A stretch of DNA of 64,000 nucleotides from Methanobrevibacter sp. Its GTDB lineage: Archaea; Methanobacteriota; Methanobacteria; Methanobacteriales; Methanobacteriaceae. Made by a program: the position numbers and the translations under genes. Positions within the stretch are counted from its first letter, which is position 1. Each line of letters starts with the position of its first letter. Location: NCBI RefSeq assembly GCF_030539665.1, contig NZ_JAUNXR010000003.1:184326-248325 (forward strand). The letters are read 5' to 3'. The notes beneath the pieces were generated by a model. It made no database searches, was not told the DNA's origin, and saw only the letters and a list, made by a program, of their open reading frames with translations. Of the stretch, positions 1 to 7,579 are shown piece by piece.

Positions 1-501
1 AAGAGAATGGATACCAAAGATTTTATTTTGTACGTAATTTTCCAATGTATTGGAGCAATAATCGGAATTGCAATTCTTGCTTACTTCATTAATTCCTGCC
101 CTTCACTTGGAGGATACTTAACCACCGGTCTCGGTCAAAACGGATTCGGATCTGCATCCAGTGTTGGAATAACTATGGGCGGAGCATTCGTAGTAGAAGC
201 AATTTTAACATTTGTATTTGTATTTACTGTTCTTGGTGTTACCAGAACCGAAAAAACCGCTGGCGTTGCAGGTATTGTAATTGGTTTAACTTTAGCATTT
301 GTACACATTATGGGAATTCCATTAACTGGAACTTCTGTAAACCCAGCACGTAGTTTAGCACCAGCATTATTCATGGGCGGACAAGCTTTAAGCCAAGTTT
401 GGTTATTCATAGTAGCTCCTTTAGTAGGTGCATTAGTAGCTGGTTTAATATACAAATATCTTTATCCAGAAAACAAAACTTTACCTTATGATGAAATCTA
501 A
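1..501 (+). CDS. aqpM: aquaporin (MIP family), 5' partial
   Basis: C-terminal part of a major intrinsic protein channel for water, glycerol or small gases in the cytoplasmic membrane. The reading frame is open to the first base of the window, so the ATG at position 7 is probably internal and the first half, with the first NPA box, lies upstream. The second NPA box is visible in GTSVNPARSLAPAL, followed by the last membrane helix and a short polar tail. Length and motif fit the archaeal AqpM group. The stop codon lies inside a perfect hairpin that may end the transcript. Confidence 0.9.
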   Translation, partial: KRMDTKDFILYVIFQCIGAIIGIAILAYFINSCPSLGGYLTTGLGQNGFGSASSVGITMGGAFVVEAILTFVFVFTVLGVTRTEKTAGVAGIVIGLTLAFVHIMGIPLTGTSVNPARSLAPALFMGGQALSQVWLFIVAPLVGALVAGLIYKYLYPENKTLPYDEI

Positions 502-518
502 TTTCATCATTCCATTAT
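488..518 (+). terminator. hairpin over the aquaporin stop codon
   Basis: A perfect 10-base inverted repeat (488-497 and 501-510) with a three-base loop overlaps the stop codon and is followed by a T-rich run. It has the form of a transcription terminator or mRNA-end stabiliser. Function is inferred from shape and place only. Confidence 0.5.
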
Positions 519-577
519 TTTTTAAAACAAATAAAAATTTCAACACTTTTTTTCTAAACATCTTCTAGAAAAGACAA

Positions 578-599
578 TACTGTTTAAAGTTAAACAGTA
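578..599. repeat. 10-base perfect inverted repeat
   Basis: TACTGTTTAA (578-587) and its exact complement (590-599) flank a two-base centre in the gap between the aquaporin and the MarR gene. It is followed by GCTTTTTAAA. It could be a second terminator for the aquaporin or a regulator binding site for the MarR-MATE pair. Confidence 0.5.
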
Positions 600-612
600 G
601 CTTTTTAAATAA

Positions 613-650
613 TTGTTTTAACAACAGTTGCATAGGCAACATTTATATAT
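613..650 (+). promoter_or_regulatory. candidate MarR operator and promoter
   Basis: Two short inverted repeats, TTGTT-tt-AACAA (613-624) and GTTGC-atag-GCAAC (627-640), lie directly upstream of a TATA-like element ATTTATATAT (641-650). A second TATA-like stretch lies at about 668-677. Placement of paired repeats next to the promoter of a MarR gene fits autoregulation, which is common in MarR-transporter pairs. This is inference from position. Confidence 0.45.
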
Positions 651-713
651 GTGACTGAATAATGTAATTATATAAATTTAAAAATTTATAAAAAACAGAA
701 ATCAGTGAATACA

Positions 714-1187
714 ATGAGCATAGAGAATAACAATATTCCATTAACTGCTTGTTTTTCATTCATAAAACAACAACATTATCTTTTTCTAAACAAAGTATTA
801 GAAGATGAAGAGATTAATGCAGGCCAATCTGCATTTTTAATATACTTATTATTCAATAATAGGGCATGTCAGGATGATATAGCTAATCACTATAAAATAG
901 GTAAGGGATCAGTAGCCAGAGGAATTAGAAAACTGGAAGATTTAAACCTAATTTCAAAAGAAACTGATGAAAACAATCGCAGAAAATGCATTCTAACCCT
1001 AAATAAAGACGGTGAAAGAATAGCTAAAAAAATTCTTGAAGCGAATAAGAAATGGGAGGAAGAAATATACTCCCAGGTAGATATTCCCAAAGAGAATCTT
1101 GAAGATATAATGAAACAAGTGGCAATCAAAACAATGGAAATAAATAAAAAAATCAATATGGAGGGCTTTGATGGCTCAGGCAAATGA
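714..1187 (+). CDS. MarR family transcriptional regulator
   Basis: A 157-residue winged-helix regulator of the MarR family, expected to bind DNA as a dimer and to respond to a small molecule. The helix-turn-helix is seen around residues 50-75 (QDDIANHYKIGKGSVARGIR), followed by the wing with KETDENNRRKCILTL. A GTG lies nine bases upstream at 705, but it is part of the likely ribosome site GTGAAT, so the ATG at 714 is preferred. The end overlaps the MATE exporter gene by 17 bases, so the two are surely co-transcribed and the exporter is the probable target. Confidence 0.88.
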   Translation: MSIENNNIPLTACFSFIKQQHYLFLNKVLEDEEINAGQSAFLIYLLFNNRACQDDIANHYKIGKGSVARGIRKLEDLNLISKETDENNRRKCILTLNKDGERIAKKILEANKKWEEEIYSQVDIPKENLEDIMKQVAIKTMEINKKINMEGFDGSGK

Positions 1188-2571
1188 ATTCGAAGAAGAA
1201 ACACATAAAAATATTGAAGTTATAAGGGGAGAACCAAAACGGGCTATTAGAAAATTAGCACTCCCAATGGCATTATCAATGTTATTGATTATGCTATACA
1301 ACCTTGCAGACAGTATTTGGGTATCTGGTCTTGGTGCAGATGCCTTAGCAGCTATAGGATTCATAACACCATTATTTATGATAATCATAGGTCTTGGAAA
1401 TGGAATTGGTGCAGGTGCAAACTCATTGATTGCAAGAGCAATCGGAGCAAAAAATAAGCAAGTGGCAAATAATGCTGCACTTCACTCAATTCTAATAAGT
1501 ACAATAATAGGTATCGTAATACCGATCATATTAATTCCTTTGCTTCCTACAATCATTACAATAATGGGAGGAGCACCTACAATGAAATACGCAATGGCTT
1601 ACTCCTACGTAATTTTCGGATTGATGATTGTATTTATATTCGCATCTGTAATGTCCGCAATTCTAAGATCAGAAGGTGACGTTAACAGAGCAACAATAGC
1701 GATTGCAATTACTGCAATATTGAATATAGTTTTAGATCCAATATTCATTTACTCATTAAATATGGGAATTGCTGGAGCTGCATGGGCAACAATCCTATCA
1801 TCCATAATTTCCTGTATCGTGATGTTCTACTGGATGTGGATTAAAAAGGACACATACATGGATTTAGAGCTATCCAATTTCAAGGCAAGCAAATACGTGA
1901 CAAAAGAGATTTTGAAAGTCGCCATACCTTCAACTGCGGAACAGCTAATTATTTCCCTTTTGGTAATGTGTATAAATGCAATGCTTGTAATTGTTTCAAC
2001 AACAACACAAGTAGCAATCTATACCGCAACCATGAGAATTGTCCAAATGGCAATGATACCTCTTATGGGATTAGGAACCGCTCTTTTAACAGTGGGAGGA
2101 GCTGCTTATGGTGCTCGTAATTACAAGAAAATGAATACAAGTTTTACTTACACCATAAAAGTCGGATTCATAATATCCATAATATTGGGAGCAATCATGA
2201 TAATATTTGCACCGCAACTTTCATTGTTGTTCTCATACTCTGCAGAAACAGCATATCTGACTGATAAAATCGCAGAAGTAATGAGAATAATGAGTTTGTT
2301 CCTGATATTCATGCCTTTCGGTATGGCTGGAAGTTGCATATTCCAAGGTGTAGGAAGAGGTACCACATCATTAATAATTACAGTCATACGTTCATTGATA
2401 GGTGAAGTTATACTGGCATATACATTTGGTATTGCTATGGGCCTCGGATACATGGGAATTTATTCCGGATTAATCGTAGGAAGTTTCATCGGATCAATGA
2501 TAGGATTTGGATGGGCAAAACTCTTCATAAGAGAATGTAAAAAGCTTTTTGGAAAGAAAGCTGAAAACTAG
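1171..2571 (+). CDS. MATE family multidrug efflux transporter
   Basis: A 466-residue membrane protein of the MATE (MatE) family, which exports drugs or other organic cations in exchange for Na+ or H+. About twelve hydrophobic helices fall in two similar halves; typical segments are PLFMIIIGLGNGIGAGANSL in the first half and GLGTALLTVGGAAYGARN in the second. A TTG codon precedes the ATG at 1171, but GGAGGG at 1160-1165 is spaced for the ATG. It overlaps the upstream MarR gene, which supports drug- or metabolite-induced expression. The true substrate cannot be read from sequence. Confidence 0.92.
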   Translation: MAQANEFEEETHKNIEVIRGEPKRAIRKLALPMALSMLLIMLYNLADSIWVSGLGADALAAIGFITPLFMIIIGLGNGIGAGANSLIARAIGAKNKQVANNAALHSILISTIIGIVIPIILIPLLPTIITIMGGAPTMKYAMAYSYVIFGLMIVFIFASVMSAILRSEGDVNRATIAIAITAILNIVLDPIFIYSLNMGIAGAAWATILSSIISCIVMFYWMWIKKDTYMDLELSNFKASKYVTKEILKVAIPSTAEQLIISLLVMCINAMLVIVSTTTQVAIYTATMRIVQMAMIPLMGLGTALLTVGGAAYGARNYKKMNTSFTYTIKVGFIISIILGAIMIIFAPQLSLLFSYSAETAYLTDKIAEVMRIMSLFLIFMPFGMAGSCIFQGVGRGTTSLIITVIRSLIGEVILAYTFGIAMGLGYMGIYSGLIVGSFIGSMIGFGWAKLFIRECKKLFGKKAEN

Positions 2572-2692
2572 CATTCTCCCTCTTTTTTTATTTTTAGCTG
2601 ATTAGAACAACTTTTTCCAATTGAAACACTTCTTTTAAAAAAATTAAAATTTAAATATTAACTAAGAGATAAATATATAAGGTGAATATTTA

Positions 2693-3367
2693 ATGAAAAT
2701 AGTTGTTGCAATCGGTGGATCTATTCTTTTAAAAGAATATGACCATGCAAAATTCCAGGAATATAGTGAAATATTAAAATCATTATCAAAAGAACATGAA
2801 CTATTTGTAGTAGTTGGTGGAGGAAGACCTGCAAGAGACTATATAAGTATGGTTCGTAACTTAGGAGCTGGTGAAGCACAATGTGACGACATCGGAATTG
2901 AAGTTACAAGAATCAATGCAAGAATATTATTATCTGCTCTTGGAGACTATGCATACCAAAGAATACCACATAATTTCCAAGAAGCTGCAGAATACTCAGC
3001 ATACGGAAAAATCATTGTTATGGGTGGAACTGAACCTGCACACAGTACAGATGCCGTATCAGCAATCCTGGCGGAATATGTAAATGCAGACAAACTCATA
3101 AACCTAACATCCGTTGATGGAATGTTTGATAAAGATCCGAACAAATACGAAGATGCAGAACTAATTAAAGAAATAACTCCTGATGAAATGATTGAACTTG
3201 TAAGTGGAAAGGAAACCAAAGCAGGAACCTATGAAATCTTTGATATGACTGCAATTCAAATGATTAAAAGATCTTCTCTTGAAACAATAATAGCTAATGG
3301 ATTTGAACCTGAAAATCTTGAAAAGGCTATAAATGGAGAAGACATTGGAACTAAAATTATACAATAG
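2693..3367 (+). CDS. pyrH: UMP kinase (uridylate kinase)
   Basis: A 224-residue amino-acid-kinase-fold enzyme that phosphorylates UMP to UDP in pyrimidine nucleotide synthesis. The N-terminus has the nucleotide-binding VVAIGGSIL and [13 protein letters not shown] motifs; the C-terminal half has the [19 protein letters not shown] segment of this fold. The length fits archaeal PyrH, which is shorter than most bacterial forms. GGTGAA precedes the ATG. The TatD gene follows after eight bases, so they form an operon with the three small genes downstream. CarA and CarB of the same pathway lie 52 kb away in this window. Confidence 0.95.
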   Translation: MKIVVAIGGSILLKEYDHAKFQEYSEILKSLSKEHELFVVVGGGRPARDYISMVRNLGAGEAQCDDIGIEVTRINARILLSALGDYAYQRIPHNFQEAAEYSAYGKIIVMGGTEPAHSTDAVSAILAEYVNADKLINLTSVDGMFDKDPNKYEDAELIKEITPDEMIELVSGKETKAGTYEIFDMTAIQMIKRSSLETIIANGFEPENLEKAINGEDIGTKIIQ

Positions 3368-3375
3368 GTGATAAT

Positions 3376-4164
3376 TTGGAAAATCTTATTGACATAGGCC
3401 TTAACTTAATGCACTCTTCCTTTAGAAAAAATAGGGAGGAAATAATAGAGGAAGCCAAAAAAGCAGGCGTTTCAAAATTCATTATAACAGGCACAAATGT
3501 CAATTCTAGCCAAATAGCTAGCGAATATGCATCAAAATTTCCAGATACATTATATTCCACATCAGGTGTTCATCCACATGATGCTAAAACCTGTAACGAG
3601 AAAACTCTTGAAGAACTTGAAAGTATAGCTAAAAACCCGTGCGTTGTAGCAATTGGAGAATGCGGTCTTGATTACAATAGGGATTTTTCTCCAAGGGATG
3701 TTCAAAGAGAATGGTTTGAAAAACAAATTGAATTGGCTGAAAAACTCGACATGCCATTATTTTTACATGAACGTGATGCTCATGAAGACATGTATAAAAT
3801 ACTAGAAAGGCATCCGGAAATAGCTAAAAAATCTGTTATCCATTGTTTTACAGGTACTAAAATTGAAGCTGAAAATTACATTGATTTAGGTTGTCATATT
3901 GGAGTTACTGGATGGATTTGTGATATGAAAAGAGGAAAATCATTGCAGAAAGCAGTTACTGCTATTCCTTCAGACAAATTAATGATTGAGACTGACGCTC
4001 CATTCCTAATACCGAAAAACTTTGATGTGAAACCTAAGAAAAATAGAAATGAACCTAAATATCTTCCACATATCCTTAATACAATAGCATATTACAAAGG
4101 GGAAGATTCAGAAAAATTAGGTGAAGAAGTTACAAAAACAACAAGAAAATTCTTTAAAATTTAA
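3376..4164 (+). CDS. tatD: TatD family metal-dependent hydrolase
   Basis: A 262-residue TIM-barrel hydrolase of the TatD DNase family, acting on DNA 3' ends in repair or degradation. Motifs AGVHPHDAK, VAIGECGLDYNRDFS, HCFTGT, TGWICDMKRG and IETDAPFLIP run in the family order. It lacks the N-terminal HxH metal motif of many archaeal TatD homologues and has DIGLNL instead, as in Escherichia coli TatD, which it resembles along its length. The start is TTG at 3376, spaced correctly after AGGTGA. It probably shares an operon with pyrH. The bacterial resemblance suggests past transfer. Confidence 0.9.
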   Translation: MENLIDIGLNLMHSSFRKNREEIIEEAKKAGVSKFIITGTNVNSSQIASEYASKFPDTLYSTSGVHPHDAKTCNEKTLEELESIAKNPCVVAIGECGLDYNRDFSPRDVQREWFEKQIELAEKLDMPLFLHERDAHEDMYKILERHPEIAKKSVIHCFTGTKIEAENYIDLGCHIGVTGWICDMKRGKSLQKAVTAIPSDKLMIETDAPFLIPKNFDVKPKKNRNEPKYLPHILNTIAYYKGEDSEKLGEEVTKTTRKFFKI

Positions 4165-4176
4165 AATGGTGAAAAT

Positions 4177-4368
4177 ATGGCTGTAGACCCACATAAACAT
4201 TGTCCAATTTGCGGAACCCCAATACCTTTAGATGAATTAGTTTGTTCTCCTGACTGTCAAAAAGTCTGGGATCAAAAAATAGCCCAACATAAAAAATCAA
4301 GACTCGTGTTATTTGGCGTAATAGTTGTCTTTATTATTGTATGGGCAGTAATGATGTTTTTAAAATAG
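4177..4368 (+). CDS. DUF2116-type zinc-ribbon membrane protein
   Basis: A 63-residue protein with an N-terminal zinc ribbon (CPICG at residues 9-13 and CSPDC near 26-30) followed by a charged stretch and one C-terminal hydrophobic helix (VLFGVIVVFIIVWAVMMFL). The arrangement matches the small DUF2116 proteins of methanogens, anchored with the ribbon facing the cytoplasm. Their function is unknown. It sits between tatD and a YbjQ-family gene with short spacers of about ten bases, so it is part of the same transcription unit. Confidence 0.8.
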   Translation: MAVDPHKHCPICGTPIPLDELVCSPDCQKVWDQKIAQHKKSRLVLFGVIVVFIIVWAVMMFLK

Positions 4369-4376
4369 GTGTTTAA

Positions 4377-4700
4377 ATGTTACTTTCCTCCACCAATACA
4401 ATCGACAACAAAGAAATAGTTGAATATAAGGGAATAGTTACAGGAGAATCATTAATAGGTTCCAATGTATACAAAGACCTATTTTCAGGAGTTCGTGACG
4501 TAGTGGGAGGAAGAACATCAAAATATGAAGAGGAAATTGAAAAAGCAAGACATATTGCAGTGCAAAGTATGCAGGAAAAAGCTGAAAAACTTGAAGCGAA
4601 CGCAATAATCGGAATTTCAATTTCTTATGATAACCTGGGCGGAACCATGGGAAACACAATTCTTGTAAGTGCCTATGGAACCGCTGTGAATTATAAATAG
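4377..4700 (+). CDS. YbjQ family (heavy-metal-binding domain) protein
   Basis: A 107-residue soluble protein of the YbjQ/UPF0145 family, which forms oligomeric rings; the proposed metal-binding role is not well proven. It has the usual [10 protein letters not shown]-like start ([14 protein letters not shown]), an AR-rich helix and the closing GANAIIGI-like ([13 protein letters not shown]) and SAYGTAV motifs. The ATG at 4377 follows AGGTGTTTAA. It lies between a zinc-ribbon membrane protein and a membrane protein carrying its own YbjQ-like tail. A further paralogue is at 40231-40569. Confidence 0.88.
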   Translation: MLLSSTNTIDNKEIVEYKGIVTGESLIGSNVYKDLFSGVRDVVGGRTSKYEEEIEKARHIAVQSMQEKAEKLEANAIIGISISYDNLGGTMGNTILVSAYGTAVNYK

Positions 4701-4707
4701 AATAAAT

Positions 4708-5562
4708 ATGAAATCAAAATTTTCAAAGCCGGAACTGATAAAAGCAGGAAAAGCAGCAGTCTTCATTGCTATCGGTACTTTAAGCGGAATTTTAACATAT
4801 CAATTTTTTTTATATTTTAATATAGCTATTTTCGGTTGGAATCTTGGTTTGCTATTTGCTCCTTTAGTTGCAGGCTATGTTGAAACATATTTGGCCCTTA
4901 AATTTTTACATGAAAGCATAGGAGCGATCAGCGCATTTATACTGTTTATTGTGACAGTAATTTATGGTTTCATATTATTTAACCCTACCCTGGGATTTAA
5001 TGTCATAACAGTCGGCTCCGCACTTGTAATATTGCAAGCGGCACTGCCGACATTAATAAACTACATCCTAATCGTAGTGATTTTAGGAATAATCTCCTAT
5101 TTTTTAGGTTTTTTCAAGAAAATAACAGATGCAACCTATTATAAACTGAAAAAAGCATATTACCACAAGATTCTGAAAAAGCCTGTTCCAGTAAAAATAA
5201 GCAAAAAGACATTTTACAATGAAAATAAAAACTGTCTTCTTATAAATAAAAGAGGATTCTATTTCTATACAACCACCCACCCTTTAAAAGGTGAAGTTAA
5301 ACAATATTTCGGTCCTTTTGTTGGAAGCAGTGCCTTTGAAAAAAGAGCGAAAATGGTTTCATCAAATTTTGAAAAAGAAGATCAGGACCTCCTCAGAAGA
5401 TTTAAAATAGCCCAATATGATGCATTGAACAATCTTGCAGACAATATTGAAAAGGCAGGCGGAAACGGTGTCCTTAATTTAAAAATAGAATTTGAATTGG
5501 TTGATATGGCGAAGGGAAGATTCCAAGTGATAGCTCATGGAACTGCCGTGCTGATAAAATAA
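4708..5562 (+). CDS. membrane protein with C-terminal YbjQ-like domain
   Basis: A 284-residue protein. Residues 1-150 hold about four hydrophobic helices; residues 150-200 are basic and polar; residues 200-284 end in a pattern like YbjQ proteins (DALNNLADNIEKAGGNGVLN, then VIAHGTAVLI, compare SAYGTAV in the gene upstream). This looks like a YbjQ domain tethered to the membrane. The gene starts seven bases after the stand-alone YbjQ gene, so the two products probably interact. I do not recognise a named family for the whole protein. Confidence 0.7.
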   Translation: MKSKFSKPELIKAGKAAVFIAIGTLSGILTYQFFLYFNIAIFGWNLGLLFAPLVAGYVETYLALKFLHESIGAISAFILFIVTVIYGFILFNPTLGFNVITVGSALVILQAALPTLINYILIVVILGIISYFLGFFKKITDATYYKLKKAYYHKILKKPVPVKISKKTFYNENKNCLLINKRGFYFYTTTHPLKGEVKQYFGPFVGSSAFEKRAKMVSSNFEKEDQDLLRRFKIAQYDALNNLADNIEKAGGNGVLNLKIEFELVDMAKGRFQVIAHGTAVLIK

Positions 5563-5588
5563 ACCTTAAAATTATAAAAAAAGAGAAG

Positions 5589-6398
5589 TTAAGGTAAAAC
5601 CCCTAACATTCTAAGTCCAATATAAACCAAAATTATTGCAAATACTTGTTTTAATCTTTTTTCAGGCAAGCTATGAGATACGTTAGCTCCAAAGTAAGCG
5701 AGAGGTACTGAACAGATAGCTATGAAAAACCAGTTGATAAGGTTTATGTACCCTACAGAGTAAGGAAGCGGATTTACACCCCATCCAGATACAATATAAG
5801 AAATTACTCCACCTACTGCAGTTAAACATATGTAGACTGAGGAAATTCCAACCGCATCTACCAAGGCAAATCCTAAAAGGGCTGTTAAAGCCACAATGAC
5901 GAATATTCCACCACCAACTCCTAACAATCCTGAAAGGATTCCTATTCCAATACCTATTATTGCAGCATTTATTAGATTAAACTTTATTTTGGATTCGCTG
6001 TCCTTTTTATTAATTGTAAGGAAGTTATATATAGCTATACAAATTAAAAATATTCCAAATATAAACTGCAAAATGTCGGTAGGCAATATTGAAGCTAATT
6101 GTCCTCCAATCAAACTCCCGACAATACCGAAAACACCTAACTTTATACCTGGTTTGACCATGTTGCTTGTAGATTTGCTATGCCTATAAGCTCCACTTAT
6201 TGAAGTTGGAATAATAATGGCTAGACTTGTACCAAGAGCTACAAGCATTGAAATTCTTGGATCCACGTCTATTGATTCCATTAGGAATAGTTGAAGAGGA
6301 ACAATTAAAAATCCTCCACCAACACCCAATAATCCTGATGCGAAACCTGCTACGATTCCTATTAATGCAAGTCCTATAATATATTCAATTGAAAAAAT
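5589..6398 (-). CDS. TauE/SafE family anion exporter
   Basis: A roughly 270-residue membrane protein with eight hydrophobic helices and the two family repeats (GFASGLLGVGGGFLIVP near the start and GILSGLLGVGGGIFVIVAL in the middle). The family exports sulfite, sulfoacetate or related organic anions; some members act in the reverse direction. The substrate here is unknown. No ATG is available. A GTG at 6407 lies inside the ribosome site AGGTGAT, whereas an ATT at 6398 is spaced four bases after it; a leaderless GTG start is the alternative. Divergent from the next gene. Confidence 0.85.
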   Translation of the reverse strand: MFSIEYIIGLALIGIVAGFASGLLGVGGGFLIVPLQLFLMESIDVDPRISMLVALGTSLAIIIPTSISGAYRHSKSTSNMVKPGIKLGVFGIVGSLIGGQLASILPTDILQFIFGIFLICIAIYNFLTINKKDSESKIKFNLINAAIIGIGIGILSGLLGVGGGIFVIVALTALLGFALVDAVGISSVYICLTAVGGVISYIVSGWGVNPLPYSVGYINLINWFFIAICSVPLAYFGANVSHSLPEKRLKQVFAIILVYIGLRMLGVLP

Positions 6399-6457
6399 AA
6401 TAATCACCTAAATTTAACTATTAATTTATATGTTTAAAAGTGTATAAATAATTAAAT

Positions 6458-7540
6458 ATGAAAATCAATAAAACTGTCCTGGCGGGAGTAATCCTAATAT
6501 TGTTTGGTGGATTGCTATTTATAACCGATGCCTTGAATCCATTTATCAGACCCATAACATACCTATTTCTAATGGGATCATCAAAAGGAAAGGACATTTT
6601 ATTTTTCGTTTTATTTGGCTTGTTTTTGATAATAAGTCAGGCATATAAAATTAGGGATATTAAATTCAAACCCAATAAATTATTGTTGATATCAATTATA
6701 AGTGCAATGTTGCTATTTGCAATTGGACTTTTATTGGAAGTTTATTTGCGTTTGAGACTTGGAACTGGAATTAATACAATATTCATAACCATAAGGCCAA
6801 GTTTTTCAACAACCAGCATCTTGCATTCCCATATTATTAAATCTGTTTTGGGAGAACTCCTAACAAGCACCATAAAGCCATTGATTGAAAGCAATATCAA
6901 TACTGCAACAAGCCTATTTGCATATATCGGCATATTCAGCATTCCTGTTGCGGTTTTAATTGGAATATTGGTTGTTTCAGGATTCCTTTCTGTTCAAAAA
7001 AGGGAACCTCTAATTGAAATTCTTTTATGTTTCTTCCTAACCATACTAATCATTGGAGTTTTCGATGGTGGAATAATGGGAACTCCTGGGGCACTGGGAT
7101 TGTTCGGAGCCATTTTCATATATTGGGATGAATATTACATTTTAAGATTCTGTGGAGAGCTATTTAAACAAAAAAACTTCATAAAAGCCTGCATAAAATA
7201 TAAACCGGATTACTTGAAAACACCTCACTCCCAGATAAAGTTTTATTTAAATAGAGGAGTGCCTTATTTTATCGGCTTGATGATAATCCTTTTGAGAATC
7301 AGCATTTCCATATGGGGAGCTAATCCTGAATACTACGAAGTAGACATTTACAATCCGGACGATAATCTTAACCTAACTGATGACTTTCCAATAACATACG
7401 TGAATGCAAGTAGCGACAAGATTGTTTATCATATAGACCCATCCTTAAATGAACATAACCTAACACTCGAACTGTCGGAAAAACTGAATCATACCTGTGA
7501 TCACTTTACATTATCGTGGAATTGGTACTCATATTTCTAA
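6458..7540 (+). CDS. membrane protein of unknown function
   Basis: A 360-residue protein with about seven hydrophobic helices in residues 1-300 and a polar C-terminal region of some 60 residues containing several N-x-S/T sites (NLTD, NASS, NLTL, NHTC), so the tail is probably outside the cell. I do not recognise the family. There is no ribosome site before the ATG, and a TATA-like element at about 6422-6432 lies where a leaderless transcript would start at the ATG. It precedes a glycosyltransferase by 39 bases, so a role in surface glycan or lipid export is possible but only inferred. Confidence 0.7.
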   Translation: MKINKTVLAGVILILFGGLLFITDALNPFIRPITYLFLMGSSKGKDILFFVLFGLFLIISQAYKIRDIKFKPNKLLLISIISAMLLFAIGLLLEVYLRLRLGTGINTIFITIRPSFSTTSILHSHIIKSVLGELLTSTIKPLIESNINTATSLFAYIGIFSIPVAVLIGILVVSGFLSVQKREPLIEILLCFFLTILIIGVFDGGIMGTPGALGLFGAIFIYWDEYYILRFCGELFKQKNFIKACIKYKPDYLKTPHSQIKFYLNRGVPYFIGLMIILLRISISIWGANPEYYEVDIYNPDDNLNLTDDFPITYVNASSDKIVYHIDPSLNEHNLTLELSEKLNHTCDHFTLSWNWYSYF

Positions 7541-7579
7541 GAAAAAAATTTAATTAATGAAATCTATAAAGGTTAATTA

